In this document: one piece after another, positions 10,115 through 18,428 of the stretch
Layout of the letters: every line of letters starts with the position of its first letter
Numbering within the stretch: position 1 is the first letter of the stretch
Origin: Gulosibacter macacae
Lineage (GTDB): Bacteria; Actinomycetota; Actinomycetes; Actinomycetales; Microbacteriaceae
Length of the DNA stretch: 64,000 nucleotides
Reading direction: 5' to 3'
NCBI RefSeq assembly: GCF_003865375.1
Contig: NZ_RQVS01000001.1
Span: 1 to 64,000 of the forward strand
The notes under the pieces: model-generated
The model's database searches: none
Seen by the model: only the letters and a program-made list of their open reading frames with translations
Told to the model about the DNA's origin: nothing
Program-made: the position numbers and the translations under genes

Positions 10115-11263
10115 ATGTCTGTCGCCACGCCGATCGTTCCGCTCGACCTCACGGCCAGCTCCGTCGAACTCACTCGGATGCTCTGCGACATTCCCTCAGA
10201 ATCGGGCGACGAAGCGCGAATCGCGGATGCGGTCGAAGCCGCCCTCGCGCACTACCCGCATCTGCAGGTGCTGCGATTTGGCAACACCATTGCCGCCCGC
10301 ACCACACTTGGGCGGGCACGCCGCGTCGCCATCGCTGGGCACCTCGATACGGTGCCGATCAACGGTAATGTGCCCACTCGATTTGAAACGCTCTCGCCCG
10401 AAGATGCCGCCGCCGATGTCGCCGGCACGATCCCCGGCGAGTACCTCTGGGGCCGCGGCACGGTCGACATGAAAGCCGGCGTCGCGGTGCAGCTCAAGCT
10501 CGCCGCAGAACTCGTCAACCCCGTCGTCGACCTCACCTGGCTTTGGTACGAGAACGAGGAAACGAGCGCCGAGCTCAACGGACTCGGTTTGCTCGCGGCA
10601 GCGCATCCCGAACTCTTCGAAGCGGACTTCGCCATTCTTGGTGAGCCGACGATGGCGCAGGTCGAGGGTGGATGCAATGGGTCGATTCGCGCTGAGATTT
10701 ACACCCACGGACGCCGCGCGCACTCAGCCCGAGCCTGGGCCGGGGTCAACGCGATTCACGCCGCAGCGCCGATTCTCGCCAGACTTGCGGCCCACGAGCC
10801 GGCCACGGTCTCGGTCGAGGGACTCGACTACCGCGAGGGGCTCAACGCCGTCGGGATCCGCGGAGGTGTGGCTGGCAATGTCATTCCCGATGAATGCGCT
10901 GTGCACGTGAACTACCGCTTCGCCCCCGATAAGCCGCTCGAAGAGGCTGAGGCGCAATTGCGAGCGTGGTTCGATGGCTTCGAGATCGACATCCTCGACC
11001 GCTCGGGCGCCGCCCGCCCCGGCCTTGACGCGCCGCTCGCACAGGAGTTTCTGCGGGCAGTGGGCGGTGTCGCGAAACCCAAGTACGGATGGACCGATGT
11101 GGCCAGGTTCTCGGCCCTCGGCATCCCCGCTGTGAATTACGGCCCCGGCGACCCGCAGAAAGCGCACGCCGATGATGAGCGCGTGCGACTCGACGAGATC
11201 ACTGCCGTTGAGCGGGGGCTGCGCGACTGGCTCACCGGCGAGGATGCGGGAGCCACCGCTTGA
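10115..11263 (+). CDS. dapE: Succinyl-diaminopimelate desuccinylase
   Basis: Zinc metallohydrolase (M20 family) that removes succinate from N-succinyl-LL-diaminopimelate. Metal and catalytic motifs are in place: GHLDTVP (His and Asp), [11 protein letters not shown] (bridging Asp), YENEETSA (catalytic and metal Glu) and the dimerisation-domain segment [13 protein letters not shown]. The length (382) fits the actinobacterial DapE. With dapC and dapD nearby this completes the succinylase branch. The next gene overlaps its stop by 4 bases (TTGA), suggesting translational coupling. Confidence 0.95.
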   Translation: MSVATPIVPLDLTASSVELTRMLCDIPSESGDEARIADAVEAALAHYPHLQVLRFGNTIAARTTLGRARRVAIAGHLDTVPINGNVPTRFETLSPEDAAADVAGTIPGEYLWGRGTVDMKAGVAVQLKLAAELVNPVVDLTWLWYENEETSAELNGLGLLAAAHPELFEADFAILGEPTMAQVEGGCNGSIRAEIYTHGRRAHSARAWAGVNAIHAAAPILARLAAHEPATVSVEGLDYREGLNAVGIRGGVAGNVIPDECAVHVNYRFAPDKPLEEAEAQLRAWFDGFEIDILDRSGAARPGLDAPLAQEFLRAVGGVAKPKYGWTDVARFSALGIPAVNYGPGDPQKAHADDERVRLDEITAVERGLRDWLTGEDAGATA

Positions 11264-12540
11264 GCGTGCGCGCGACCATCCCGGTGTTGCCGGCGCGTCA
11301 CGTCGATGCGGCGATTCGGCGCGAGGATGCACCGCTCGCGAGTACCGCACATCCGTTCGTACTGCGCCTGCTCGCCATCCCGACGGTGTGGCAGCTCATC
11401 GCGATCTACTTCGCGACGCGAGTTGTCACCACCACGATCATGCTCGTGTTCGCGGCGAATCAGCCGGAGACCTGGCAGACGCCCGCCCAGCCCGATTACT
11501 TCACGTTCGCGAATATTTGGGATGCGGTTTGGTACCGGAGGATCGGCGAGGGCGGCTATCCGCGGGAGCTTCCCATCGGTGACCACGGTCGGGTTACCGA
11601 GAATGCCTGGGCGTTCATGCCGGTGTTCCCAGCGATCGTGCGGGTCATCTCGCTCATCACCACGTTGCCATTCCCGGTCGTGGCGGTGCTCGTGTCGGTG
11701 GCCGCGGGGCTTGCGACCGTGTTCGCGTTTCACCGGCTGCTGCGCCGCTTTGTCGGCGAGCGCACGGCGCTGTTCGCAGTGCTCTTGCTCTGTCTTGGCC
11801 CAGTGTCGCCGATGTTTCAGGTCGGCTATGCCGAGGCGCTGCACTTTTGGCTCCTGTGCGAGCTGCTTATCTTGCTCGTTGATCGGCGCTGGCTCGAGAT
11901 GTTGCCGATCGTGCTTCTCGCGTCGCTCACCCGGCCCACGGGGCTCGCCTGGGCATTCACGCTGCTACTTGTGATTTTGCACCGGTATTGGCAGGCGCGC
12001 GTGGCGCGACTCGAGCGGTTTGACGCGCGCGAGCAGCGGCAGGCCTGGATCGCCGCGTTCTTCTCGGGGTTCGCCGGACTCGCCTGGCTGGCGATTGCCG
12101 GATTCGTCACCGGCCGACCGTTCGGCTACCTCGAGACCGAGATGGCGTGGCGCAATCACTACACCTCGGGCGCCGAAACGCTGCCGTTCACGGCGTGGTT
12201 CTGGGCAGGTGACTTCTGGTTTGGTCAACCGCTCGGCACGATTCTCGTGGTCGCTGTGGTGATCGGGGTGATCGCCTGGTTCTCGGCGCCATTTATGCGT
12301 CGCTTCGGCATCGAGATCAGGATGTGGGGCATCGCCTACTTCTCATATCTGTTCGCGGTGTTCTACCCGCAATCATCGATCTTCCGTCTCTGCTTCCCGC
12401 TGTTCCCGGCGCTCGCGCCGGTGGCGTTGCCGCAATCGCCGGTGTATCGCGTGGTGGTGTCGTTGCTTGCGGTGGCGGCGCAGGTGGCATGGCTCACCTG
12501 GATGTGGTTTGTCATCGGGCACGACTGGACGCCACCGTAA
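11260..12540 (+). CDS. Polytopic membrane protein, GT-C/PIG-V-like mannosyltransferase candidate
   Basis: Integral membrane protein of about 426 residues with roughly 9-11 hydrophobic helices. After the first helix it has a large outside loop with the acidic/aromatic text NIWDAVWYRRIGEGGYP, the W-D-x-x-W/Y-x-x-I-A-x-x-G-Y pattern seen in PIG-V-type and other GT-C glycosyltransferases that use lipid-linked sugars. MPVFPAIVR and GYAEALHFWLL also fit. It would act at the cell surface, for example in glycolipid or protein mannosylation; donor and acceptor cannot be inferred. Start is TTG 11260 or GTG 11266, overlapping or just after the dapE stop. Confidence 0.72.
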   Translation: MSVRATIPVLPARHVDAAIRREDAPLASTAHPFVLRLLAIPTVWQLIAIYFATRVVTTTIMLVFAANQPETWQTPAQPDYFTFANIWDAVWYRRIGEGGYPRELPIGDHGRVTENAWAFMPVFPAIVRVISLITTLPFPVVAVLVSVAAGLATVFAFHRLLRRFVGERTALFAVLLLCLGPVSPMFQVGYAEALHFWLLCELLILLVDRRWLEMLPIVLLASLTRPTGLAWAFTLLLVILHRYWQARVARLERFDAREQRQAWIAAFFSGFAGLAWLAIAGFVTGRPFGYLETEMAWRNHYTSGAETLPFTAWFWAGDFWFGQPLGTILVVAVVIGVIAWFSAPFMRRFGIEIRMWGIAYFSYLFAVFYPQSSIFRLCFPLFPALAPVALPQSPVYRVVVSLLAVAAQVAWLTWMWFVIGHDWTPP

Positions 12541-12559
12541 GCAGGGACTACCTCACTTT

Positions 12560-12595
12560 GGTTGGTCGAGTAGCGCGAAGCGCGGATCGAGACCC
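12560..12595. repeat. Intergenic repeat family B, single arm
   Basis: GGTTGGTCGAGTAGCGCGAA followed by GCGCGGATCGAGACCC. The same text occurs as one arm of the larger inverted repeats at 25676-25754 and 56825-56953. Here only one arm is present, between the membrane protein and the acyl-CoA synthetase. Confidence 0.85.
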
Positions 12596-12613
12596 GAGCC
12601 GTAGGATCGAGAG

Positions 12614-14407
12614 ATGCACACCCGAGACGCTGCCGTCCCCGCATCCGATGCCGAAATCTTCCGCGCCGCGCGCGACGGATTGCTCGCACTCCACGGCCGA
12701 AGTGACCGCGCCCGCAGCGAGTTCGTCTGGCCCGAGGTGAGCGACAACTTCAACTGGGCCACCGACTGGTTCGACGCGATCGCCGAGAACAACGACGACA
12801 TTGCCCTCTGGATCGTCGAAGACGACGAGACTGAAGCTAAGTACCGCTTCGATGACCTGCGCCGCCGCTCGAACCGCGTCGCAAACTGGCTCGTTGACCT
12901 CGGTGTGCAGCCGGGCGACTCGGTCATGCTCATGCTCGCGAACCGCGTCGAACTCTGGGATGCGATGCTCGCCGTCCTCAAGATCGGTGCGGTCGTGGTG
13001 CCCACCGCCATCGTGCTCGGCTCGGCCGAACTCGAAGATCGCATCGAGCGCGCGCAGATTCGTTGGGTCATCACCGACGAGGCCGATGCCGAGAAGTTCG
13101 ACTGGTTCCAGGGTGACTTCCAGGTCATCGCCGTAGGCGGTGCCAGGGGCGCGGAACGCGTCGCCATCGGCATCCGCAATGAATTCGACCTCAACCGTCC
13201 GCGCATCCCATTCGCCGACGCCGAAAGCTTTCCCGACACGGCGGTCGCGCGCGGCGCCGGTGGAGACGAGCCAGCGATCATCTACTTCACTTCGGGTACG
13301 ACCTCGAAGCCGAAGATCGTGGTGCACTCACACCGCTCGTATCCGGTCGGACACCTCTCGACGATGTACTGGATCGGCATGCGGCCGGGCGATGTGCACA
13401 TGGTGATTTCGTCGCCAGGATGGGGCAAGCACGCCTGGAGCTCGTTCTTCTCGCCCTGGCATGCCGAGGCGACGATCTATGTCGACAACTACGCGCGCTT
13501 TGATCCCGACAAGTTGCTCGCGCACCTTGACCGTGCCGGGGTAACCACGTTCTGCGCCCCACCGACGGTGTGGCGCATGCTCATCAAGCACGGCCGCACC
13601 GAGAAGCCTCGCGCTTTACGCGAGCTGCTTTCGGCGGGCGAGCCGCTCAACCCCGAGGTGATCGCGCGCATCCGCGAATGGTGGGGGCTGGAAATTCGCG
13701 ATGGTTACGGCCAGACCGAAACGACGGCAATCCTCGGCAATGCGCCCGGGGATGCGGTGTTGCCCGGGTCGATGGGGAAGCCGCTTCCGGGTGTCGAGAT
13801 CGTGCTCGTTGATCAGCATAGTGATGAGCGCATCCCGGCCGATCGTGCGCGCGCCGAGGGCGAGGTCTGTGTGGAACTCGCCAATGGCACTCCGCTCAAC
13901 ATCATGCTCGGTTACCTCGGTAATGATGAGGCAACTGCCGAGCGGCGTCGCGGTGAGCTCTTTCACACTGGTGATGTGGCGCAGCGCGACCCCGAAGGGC
14001 GCTACACCTTCGTTGGTCGCGTCGACGACATCTTCAAGTCGAGCGACTACAAAGTGTCGCCGTTCGAGGTGGAATCGGCGCTGATTGAGCATCCTGCGGT
14101 CGCTGAGGCTGCTGTGGTCGGCGCGCCCGACGACACTCGCCTCAACATCACCAAGGCCTACATTCAGCTTGCAGCTGGGTATGAGCCCGATGAGGCGACG
14201 GCGTTTGAGGTGTTGCAACACGCCCGCCAGGCCCTGCCGCCATATATGCGCGTGCGCCGCATTGAGTTTTATGAGTTGCCGAAGACGGTGTCGGGCAAGA
14301 TTCGCCGCGTCGATCTGCGTGACCGCGAACAGCAATTCGCCCGCCGCGGCGAACGCCTCCCCAACGAGTGGCGTGAGGATGACTTCCCGGCGCTGAAGCG
14401 GCGTTAG
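12614..14407 (+). CDS. AMP-forming acyl-CoA synthetase
   Basis: Activates a carboxylic acid to the acyl-adenylate and then to the CoA thioester. The adenylation core is clear: P-loop-like motif IIYFTSGTTSKPKIVVHSH (about residues 223-241), the aromatic DGYGQTETT motif, GELFHTGDVAQRDPEGRYTFVGRVDDIFKSSDYKVSP, and the C-terminal catalytic Lys in LPKTVSGKIRR. Overall it resembles the acetyl-CoA synthetase/medium-chain acyl-CoA synthetase branch (597 residues), but chain length is not readable. It stands alone between a family B repeat and a strong terminator. The gene end is partly duplicated just downstream (14439-14463). Confidence 0.92.
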   Translation: MHTRDAAVPASDAEIFRAARDGLLALHGRSDRARSEFVWPEVSDNFNWATDWFDAIAENNDDIALWIVEDDETEAKYRFDDLRRRSNRVANWLVDLGVQPGDSVMLMLANRVELWDAMLAVLKIGAVVVPTAIVLGSAELEDRIERAQIRWVITDEADAEKFDWFQGDFQVIAVGGARGAERVAIGIRNEFDLNRPRIPFADAESFPDTAVARGAGGDEPAIIYFTSGTTSKPKIVVHSHRSYPVGHLSTMYWIGMRPGDVHMVISSPGWGKHAWSSFFSPWHAEATIYVDNYARFDPDKLLAHLDRAGVTTFCAPPTVWRMLIKHGRTEKPRALRELLSAGEPLNPEVIARIREWWGLEIRDGYGQTETTAILGNAPGDAVLPGSMGKPLPGVEIVLVDQHSDERIPADRARAEGEVCVELANGTPLNIMLGYLGNDEATAERRRGELFHTGDVAQRDPEGRYTFVGRVDDIFKSSDYKVSPFEVESALIEHPAVAEAAVVGAPDDTRLNITKAYIQLAAGYEPDEATAFEVLQHARQALPPYMRVRRIEFYELPKTVSGKIRRVDLRDREQQFARRGERLPNEWREDDFPALKRR

Positions 14408-14463
14408 CCGCGATGCGTCGGGAACAAAAGGGCGCCGTCCGGCGCTGAAGCGGCGTTAGCCGC
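14387..14463 (+). repeat. 25-base direct repeat duplicating the acyl-CoA synthetase gene end
   Basis: The 25 bases at 14387-14411, which encode the last residues (LKRR) and the stop, recur exactly at 14439-14463. The second copy starts 52 bases after the first and is noncoding. This looks like a small tandem duplication that has since diverged between the copies. Confidence 0.85.
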
Positions 14464-14472
14464 TCGCGCAAT

Positions 14473-14509
14473 GAAATGGTCGACCCGAGCATCTCGGGTC
14501 GACCATTTC
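14473..14509. terminator. Perfect 17-bp hairpin terminator between convergent genes
   Basis: GAAATGGTCGACCCGAG (14473-14489), loop CAT, then the exact complement (14493-14509). It lies between the acyl-CoA synthetase and the sodA stop, so it likely ends transcripts from both sides. Confidence 0.9.
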
Positions 14510-14524
14510 GTAACTGCGCCTGGA

Positions 14525-15118
14525 TTACTTCGCGGCGTCGAGACGCTCGGCGACGTTCTTCCAGTTGACGATGTTCCAGAACGCCGTGACGTAGTCAGCC
14601 TTGACGTTGAGGTAGTCGAGGTAGAAGGCGTGCTCCCACATGTCGAGCATGAGAACCGGGGTGATGCCGAACGGCACGTTGCCCTGCTGGTCGAACAGCT
14701 GGAAGGTGGTGGCGTTGCCGGTGCCCTGGTCGACACCGAGCACGGCCCAGCCCGAGCCCTGGATGCCCATGGCAACCGCGGTGAACTGCTTCTTGAAGTT
14801 CTCGAGGCCACCGAACGACTCGTCGAGGAGGGTGGCAGCCGAACCGGCCGGCTCCTCGTAGTCGGGGGTGAGGTTGGTCCAGAAGATCGAGTGGTTGTTC
14901 GCGCCACCAACGTTGAAGGCGAGGTCCTTCTCGAGCTTGTTGATGTTGGCGAAGTCGCCCTTGTCGCGGGCTTCAGCGAGCTGCTCGAGGGCGGTGTTTG
15001 CGCCCTTCACGTAGGTCGCGTGGTGCTTGTCGTGGTGGAGCTCCATGATCTTCGCCGAGATGTGGGGCTCAAGCGCCGCGTAGTCGTACGGAAGGTCGGG
15101 AAGTGTGAACTCAGCCAT
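14525..15118 (-). CDS. sodA: Superoxide dismutase, Mn/Fe family
   Basis: Converts superoxide to oxygen and hydrogen peroxide. The four metal ligands are visible: H28 in ELHHDKHH, His in NNHSIFW (about residue 77), and Asp and His in LMLDMWEHAFYLDY. GSGWAVLGVDQ and the C-terminal NVKADYVTAFWNIVNW are typical of Mn-type enzymes, although metal use (Mn, Fe or cambialistic) cannot be settled by eye. Length 197 is slightly short but within family range. There is no signal peptide, so it is cytoplasmic. AAAGGATC precedes the ATG. It is monocistronic and convergent with the acyl-CoA synthetase. Confidence 0.96.
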   Translation of the reverse strand: MAEFTLPDLPYDYAALEPHISAKIMELHHDKHHATYVKGANTALEQLAEARDKGDFANINKLEKDLAFNVGGANNHSIFWTNLTPDYEEPAGSAATLLDESFGGLENFKKQFTAVAMGIQGSGWAVLGVDQGTGNATTFQLFDQQGNVPFGITPVLMLDMWEHAFYLDYLNVKADYVTAFWNIVNWKNVAERLDAAK

Positions 15119-15373
15119 GGGGCAGATCCTTTCGACAGAGAGTCAGTTACGGGCGGCGCCGACAGGGTTCCGCGGCGCTACGTCCGGGTGCGACCTTACC
15201 GGCCGCCACAGAAGATAACCCGCGAACCTCCGGTGCATTCCCTAACTGCATCCTTTTGCATATTTATGACGTTCTCTTACGCGCTCGGGCGACCGCACGC
15301 GGGGTGCGAATTAGAAACCACCTGCGAGGGGATGAGATACTAGCTAGGTCAGACAAGCACAGGAGGCAGAGTT

Positions 15374-15544
15374 ATGGCTGCAATGAAGCCGCGTACCGGC
15401 GACGGACCGATGGAGGCCGTTCGCGAAGGTCGACTCATCATCGTTCGCGTTCCGCTTGAAGGTGGCGGGCGACTCGTCGTCTCAGTGAACGATGACGAGG
15501 CGAAAGAGTTGGCTGCGGCCTTGACCTCGGCGGTCGAGAGCTAG
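15374..15544 (+). CDS. DUF3117 small protein
   Basis: A 56-residue protein, MAAMKPRTGDGPMEAV..., ending AAALTSAVES, which matches the highly conserved actinobacterial DUF3117 family (I recall Rv1211 as the M. tuberculosis member). AGGAGG (15361-15366) lies 7 bases before the ATG. The fold suggested by GRLIIVRVPLEGGGRLVVSV is a small beta-sheet with a C-terminal helix. Function is unknown. It stands alone, with its own terminator and a long 255-base upstream gap shared with sodA; a possible -10 is near GATACT (15336-15341). Related genomes place it in the same dap-to-tatB neighbourhood. Confidence 0.93.
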   Translation: MAAMKPRTGDGPMEAVREGRLIIVRVPLEGGGRLVVSVNDDEAKELAAALTSAVES

Positions 15545-15557
15545 CGCACTAGCGCTG

Positions 15558-15586
15558 AAGGGGTGTCGGGTAACCGGCGCCCCTTT
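15558..15586. terminator. Hairpin terminator after the DUF3117 gene
   Basis: AAGGGGTGTCGG pairs with CCGGCGCCCCTTT around GTAA, ending in TTTCGTC. It lies 14 bases after the stop and before the convergent methyltransferase gene. Confidence 0.8.
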
Positions 15587-15619
15587 CGTCATTTCCGTTA
15601 CCCGCTAGTGGGCTATCGG

Positions 15620-16252
15620 CTAGTGGGCGACCGCGGTGATTTGCAATAGGCCACCGTCAATCGGGAGCACCGAAGCGACGAGATCGGGCTGACGCTGGAA
15701 CTCACGCACGAGCGCGCGCAACGAGGCCGTCACCGGGTCGCGGCGAGCGGGGTCGGCGACGCGGCCGCCATTGAGCGCGTTGAGGGCGACGATGCTGCCG
15801 CCAGCGCGGACAATGCGCAGCGCGTGGGTGAGGTGCGCGGCCGCGTGCGCGAGGTCGGCGGCGACAAGCACGAGGTCGTAGGAGTTTTCGCTCATGCGGG
15901 GAAGCACCGCGAGCGGGTCGCCGGTGATGCAACGGATGCGGGCCGGCGCGTGACCTGCGGCAATCAATGCTTGGCGAGTGTCGGCGAGATATTCCGATTC
16001 GGCGTCGATGCAGGTGATCGTGGCGGTCGGGGCGCCGCGTTGCAACCAGGTTGTGGTGAGTCCGCCGGTCGAACCGATCTCGATGATGCGCTCGGCGCCG
16101 CTCGCCGCCGCCACAAAGGCGAGGTGCGCCCCGAGGGTGGGCGAGATGGTCGGCAGGCCTGATTCGAGCGCGAAACGGCGCGCGATGAGTTGCTCGGCGG
16201 TCTCGACAACCTGCTCGTCAACGAATCGGCGGCTCTTCTCGAGTTCGGACAT
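15620..16252 (-). CDS. SAM-dependent O-methyltransferase, family 3 type
   Basis: Class I methyltransferase of the catechol/caffeoyl-CoA O-methyltransferase-like group. Visible: the SAM glycine motif RIIEIGSTGGLTTTWL (about residues 56-71), the acidic residue that holds the ribose in TITCIDAESEY, and LVLVAADLAHAAAHL at the metal/substrate site. The usual DADK metal ligands are not exact here (AADL), so metal dependence is uncertain. The 210-residue length fits. I recall Rv1220c in the same position, divergent from the sigE-tatB region. It is divergent from tatB, only 36 bases apart. Substrate unknown. Confidence 0.85.
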   Translation of the reverse strand: MSELEKSRRFVDEQVVETAEQLIARRFALESGLPTISPTLGAHLAFVAAASGAERIIEIGSTGGLTTTWLQRGAPTATITCIDAESEYLADTRQALIAAGHAPARIRCITGDPLAVLPRMSENSYDLVLVAADLAHAAAHLTHALRIVRAGGSIVALNALNGGRVADPARRDPVTASLRALVREFQRQPDLVASVLPIDGGLLQITAVAH

Positions 16253-16288
16253 TTCACCAGGCTACCGCGCGCCGACTACGCTGAGAGG

Positions 16289-16711
16289 ATGGGCGCTCTG
16301 ACGATCGACAAGCTGCTGATTATCGGCATCATCGCCATGCTCATTTTCGGGCCGGAGCGGTTGCCGATGATGGCTGAGCAGCTAGCCCGATTGATTAAGC
16401 GGGCGAAGGCCTGGACGACCGATGCGAAGGCGCGCGTGTCGGACGAGCTCGGTGAGGATTTCACCGATGAGGATTGGCGGAAGCTCGATCCGCGCCAGTA
16501 CGACCCGCGTCGCATCATTCGGGATGCCTGGAATGAGATGGACGCACCGGCGCGTCCCTCATCGGCCGGGATGGCATCGGCATCAACCGGGGCTGCCGTG
16601 GCGGCGGCGATGAGCGGGATCGGTGCATCGTCGCGACCGGCATGGGCTGCGGCCGAGGCGGCGACGCCGCTCGTGCCGGGTGAAGCGCCGTTTGACAGTG
16701 AGGCGACGTAG
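16289..16711 (+). CDS. tatB: Sec-independent protein translocase TatB-like
   Basis: Membrane component of the twin-arginine translocase, which exports folded proteins. The N-terminal helix LLIIGIIAMLIFGPERLPMM carries the family GPERLP motif, followed by an amphipathic helix (AEQLARLIKRAKAWTTDAK) and a long acidic/Ala-rich tail. The stretch LDPRQYDPRRIIRDAW is typical of actinobacterial TatB. I chose ATG 16289 (140 residues) since the hydrophobic helix starts there; the open frame extends upstream without a sensible start. It sits between the methyltransferase and mrp, as in mycobacteria. Confidence 0.9.
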   Translation: MGALTIDKLLIIGIIAMLIFGPERLPMMAEQLARLIKRAKAWTTDAKARVSDELGEDFTDEDWRKLDPRQYDPRRIIRDAWNEMDAPARPSSAGMASASTGAAVAAAMSGIGASSRPAWAAAEAATPLVPGEAPFDSEAT

Positions 16712-16722
16712 GGGGCGTTCGA

Positions 16723-17826
16723 CTAGACGGGGGAGACTCCGAGCGAGCGACCCGCGAGACCGCGCGGGCGATGCGCAAGGGCGCGCGCCGCATCCCGCAG
16801 CGCAACGGCAGCCGGATCATCCGGATGCGAGAGCACGAGCGGCACTCCTGCATCCCCGGCCTCTCGAAGTGACGGCGAGATTGGCACCTGCGCGAGCAGG
16901 GGCACATCCAGCCGCCGCGCAACGGCAACCCCGCCACCCTCGCCGAAGAGCGCAAACGACGAACCGTCGGACGCAAGCGAGGGCGAGAGCGTCTCAATGA
17001 CGCCAACAACCTGCTGGCCGGTCTTCCGCGCCACGGCGCCCGAACGCCACGCCACCTCAGCGGCGGCAGGCTGCGGGGTGGTCACGACGATTGCCTCACT
17101 GCCAGGCAGGAGCTGACCCAGCGAAATCGCCACGTCGCCCGTGCCTGGCGGCAGGTCGAGCAACAGCACATCGAGGTCACCGAAATGCACATCGGTGAGG
17201 AACTGCTCGAGTGTGCGATGCAGCATTGGGCCACGCCAGGCGACGATCTCATCGGGCGATTGCAAGAACATGCCGATCGAGATCGCCGAGACCCCGTGGG
17301 CCACCGGCGGCAGCATGAGCTCACCCACCTGTGTCGGCTGCGTGCCCGCGGGCATCCCGAGCAGGCCCGGTACCGAGAATCCGTGCACATCCGCATCCAC
17401 AATGCCGACCGCGAGCCCCTCGGCAGCCATCGCGGCGGCAAGGTTTACGGTGACCGTCGACTTACCGACGCCACCCTTGCCGCTCGTCACCGCGATCACG
17501 CGCGTCAGCGAGTCGCGGCCAAACGGTGTTGTCTTCGGGCGCGAGCCGCGCACTTTGGCGACGAGTGCATCCCGTTGCTCGCGGTTCATGACGCCGACCG
17601 TGAGGTCGTAGCTCTCGTCACCAATCGCCCGCTCGATTGCCGCGCGGGTATCGGCCTCGATGCGCGTGGCAGCAGGGCATCCGGTGATCGTGAGCAACAG
17701 TGACACCCGCACCGGGTCGGTTTCGATCGAATCGATCATGCCGAGGTCGGTGAGCGGGCGGCGAAGCTCCGGGTCTTCGACGCGGGCGAGTTCGGCGTGG
17801 ATGCGATCGGCGAGCGAGTCGCTCAT
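16723..17826 (-). CDS. mrp: Mrp/NBP35-type P-loop ATPase (iron-sulfur carrier)
   Basis: Member of the Mrp/ApbC family, which binds and transfers Fe-S clusters to apo-proteins. The N-terminal DUF59/MIP18 domain (to about residue 90) includes DPELRRPLTDLGMID. The MinD-like ATPase has the deviant Walker A SGKGGVGKST (about 113-122), DVHGFSVPGLLG, and the switch DLPPGTGD. The CxxC motif expected near the C-terminus of many members is not obvious here. The start overlaps the upstream DUF1003 gene by 4 bases, and the operon order MgtE-like, DUF1003, mrp is kept in related actinobacteria. Confidence 0.93.
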   Translation of the reverse strand: MSDSLADRIHAELARVEDPELRRPLTDLGMIDSIETDPVRVSLLLTITGCPAATRIEADTRAAIERAIGDESYDLTVGVMNREQRDALVAKVRGSRPKTTPFGRDSLTRVIAVTSGKGGVGKSTVTVNLAAAMAAEGLAVGIVDADVHGFSVPGLLGMPAGTQPTQVGELMLPPVAHGVSAISIGMFLQSPDEIVAWRGPMLHRTLEQFLTDVHFGDLDVLLLDLPPGTGDVAISLGQLLPGSEAIVVTTPQPAAAEVAWRSGAVARKTGQQVVGVIETLSPSLASDGSSFALFGEGGGVAVARRLDVPLLAQVPISPSLREAGDAGVPLVLSHPDDPAAVALRDAARALAHRPRGLAGRSLGVSPV

Positions 17827-18428
17827 CGATCGCCCTCGGGGTTGCGGCGAATTGGCCGCGGCGGTGTGCGCGTGGGTTCGGGATCGCTTGCCGGGTCTTC
17901 GTCGAGCTCTTCAATGTCTTCGAGCAGCGACCGCAATTCAGCGCGAATGAAGTCTTTCGACGCGACGTCCTTCATCGCCATCCGCAGGGCCACAATCTCG
18001 CGCATGAGGTACTCGAGGTCGGCCGTATTGCGCTCGGCACGCTGGCGGTCCTGTTCGATCTGCACGCGGTCACGGTCATCCTGGCGGTTCTGCGCGAGGA
18101 GGATCATCGGCGCAGCATACGAGGCCTGCAGGGAGAGCGCGAGGGTGAGCACGGTGAAGCCGAGGTCGGAGGAGTCGAATCGCAGCTCGGTCGGTGCGGT
18201 CGTGTTCCAGGTGAGCCAGATCGCCACGAAGACGGTGAGGCCAAGGAGGAAGCCGGGGGTGCCGGATGCGCGCGCGACACCCTCCATGAAGCGGCCGAGC
18301 AGGTCACGGCTCTGCCGCGGCTGGTCACGCTTGTCGGACTGCTTCGCGGATTGCTTCTGCTTGGCCTTGCGCTGCCGGTCGGTGGCCTTGGGGCGCGCGA
18401 GCAGTTCGCTGTCGTCGACGTCGGTCAT
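17823..18428 (-). CDS. DUF1003 membrane protein
   Basis: A 201-residue protein with a basic Lys/Gln-rich N-terminus (about residues 14-40), two hydrophobic helices with the DUF1003 signature (SGTPGFLLGLTVFVAIWLTWN and FTVLTLALSLQASYAAPMILL), then a charged helix rich in Arg/Glu (QNRQDDRDRVQIEQDRQRAE) that probably forms a coiled coil, and an acidic/Pro tail. The biochemical role is unknown. It overlaps the MgtE-like gene before it and mrp after it by 4 bases each, so the three proteins are translationally coupled and may act together at the membrane. Confidence 0.9.
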   Translation of the reverse strand: MTDVDDSELLARPKATDRQRKAKQKQSAKQSDKRDQPRQSRDLLGRFMEGVARASGTPGFLLGLTVFVAIWLTWNTTAPTELRFDSSDLGFTVLTLALSLQASYAAPMILLAQNRQDDRDRVQIEQDRQRAERNTADLEYLMREIVALRMAMKDVASKDFIRAELRSLLEDIEELDEDPASDPEPTRTPPRPIRRNPEGDR

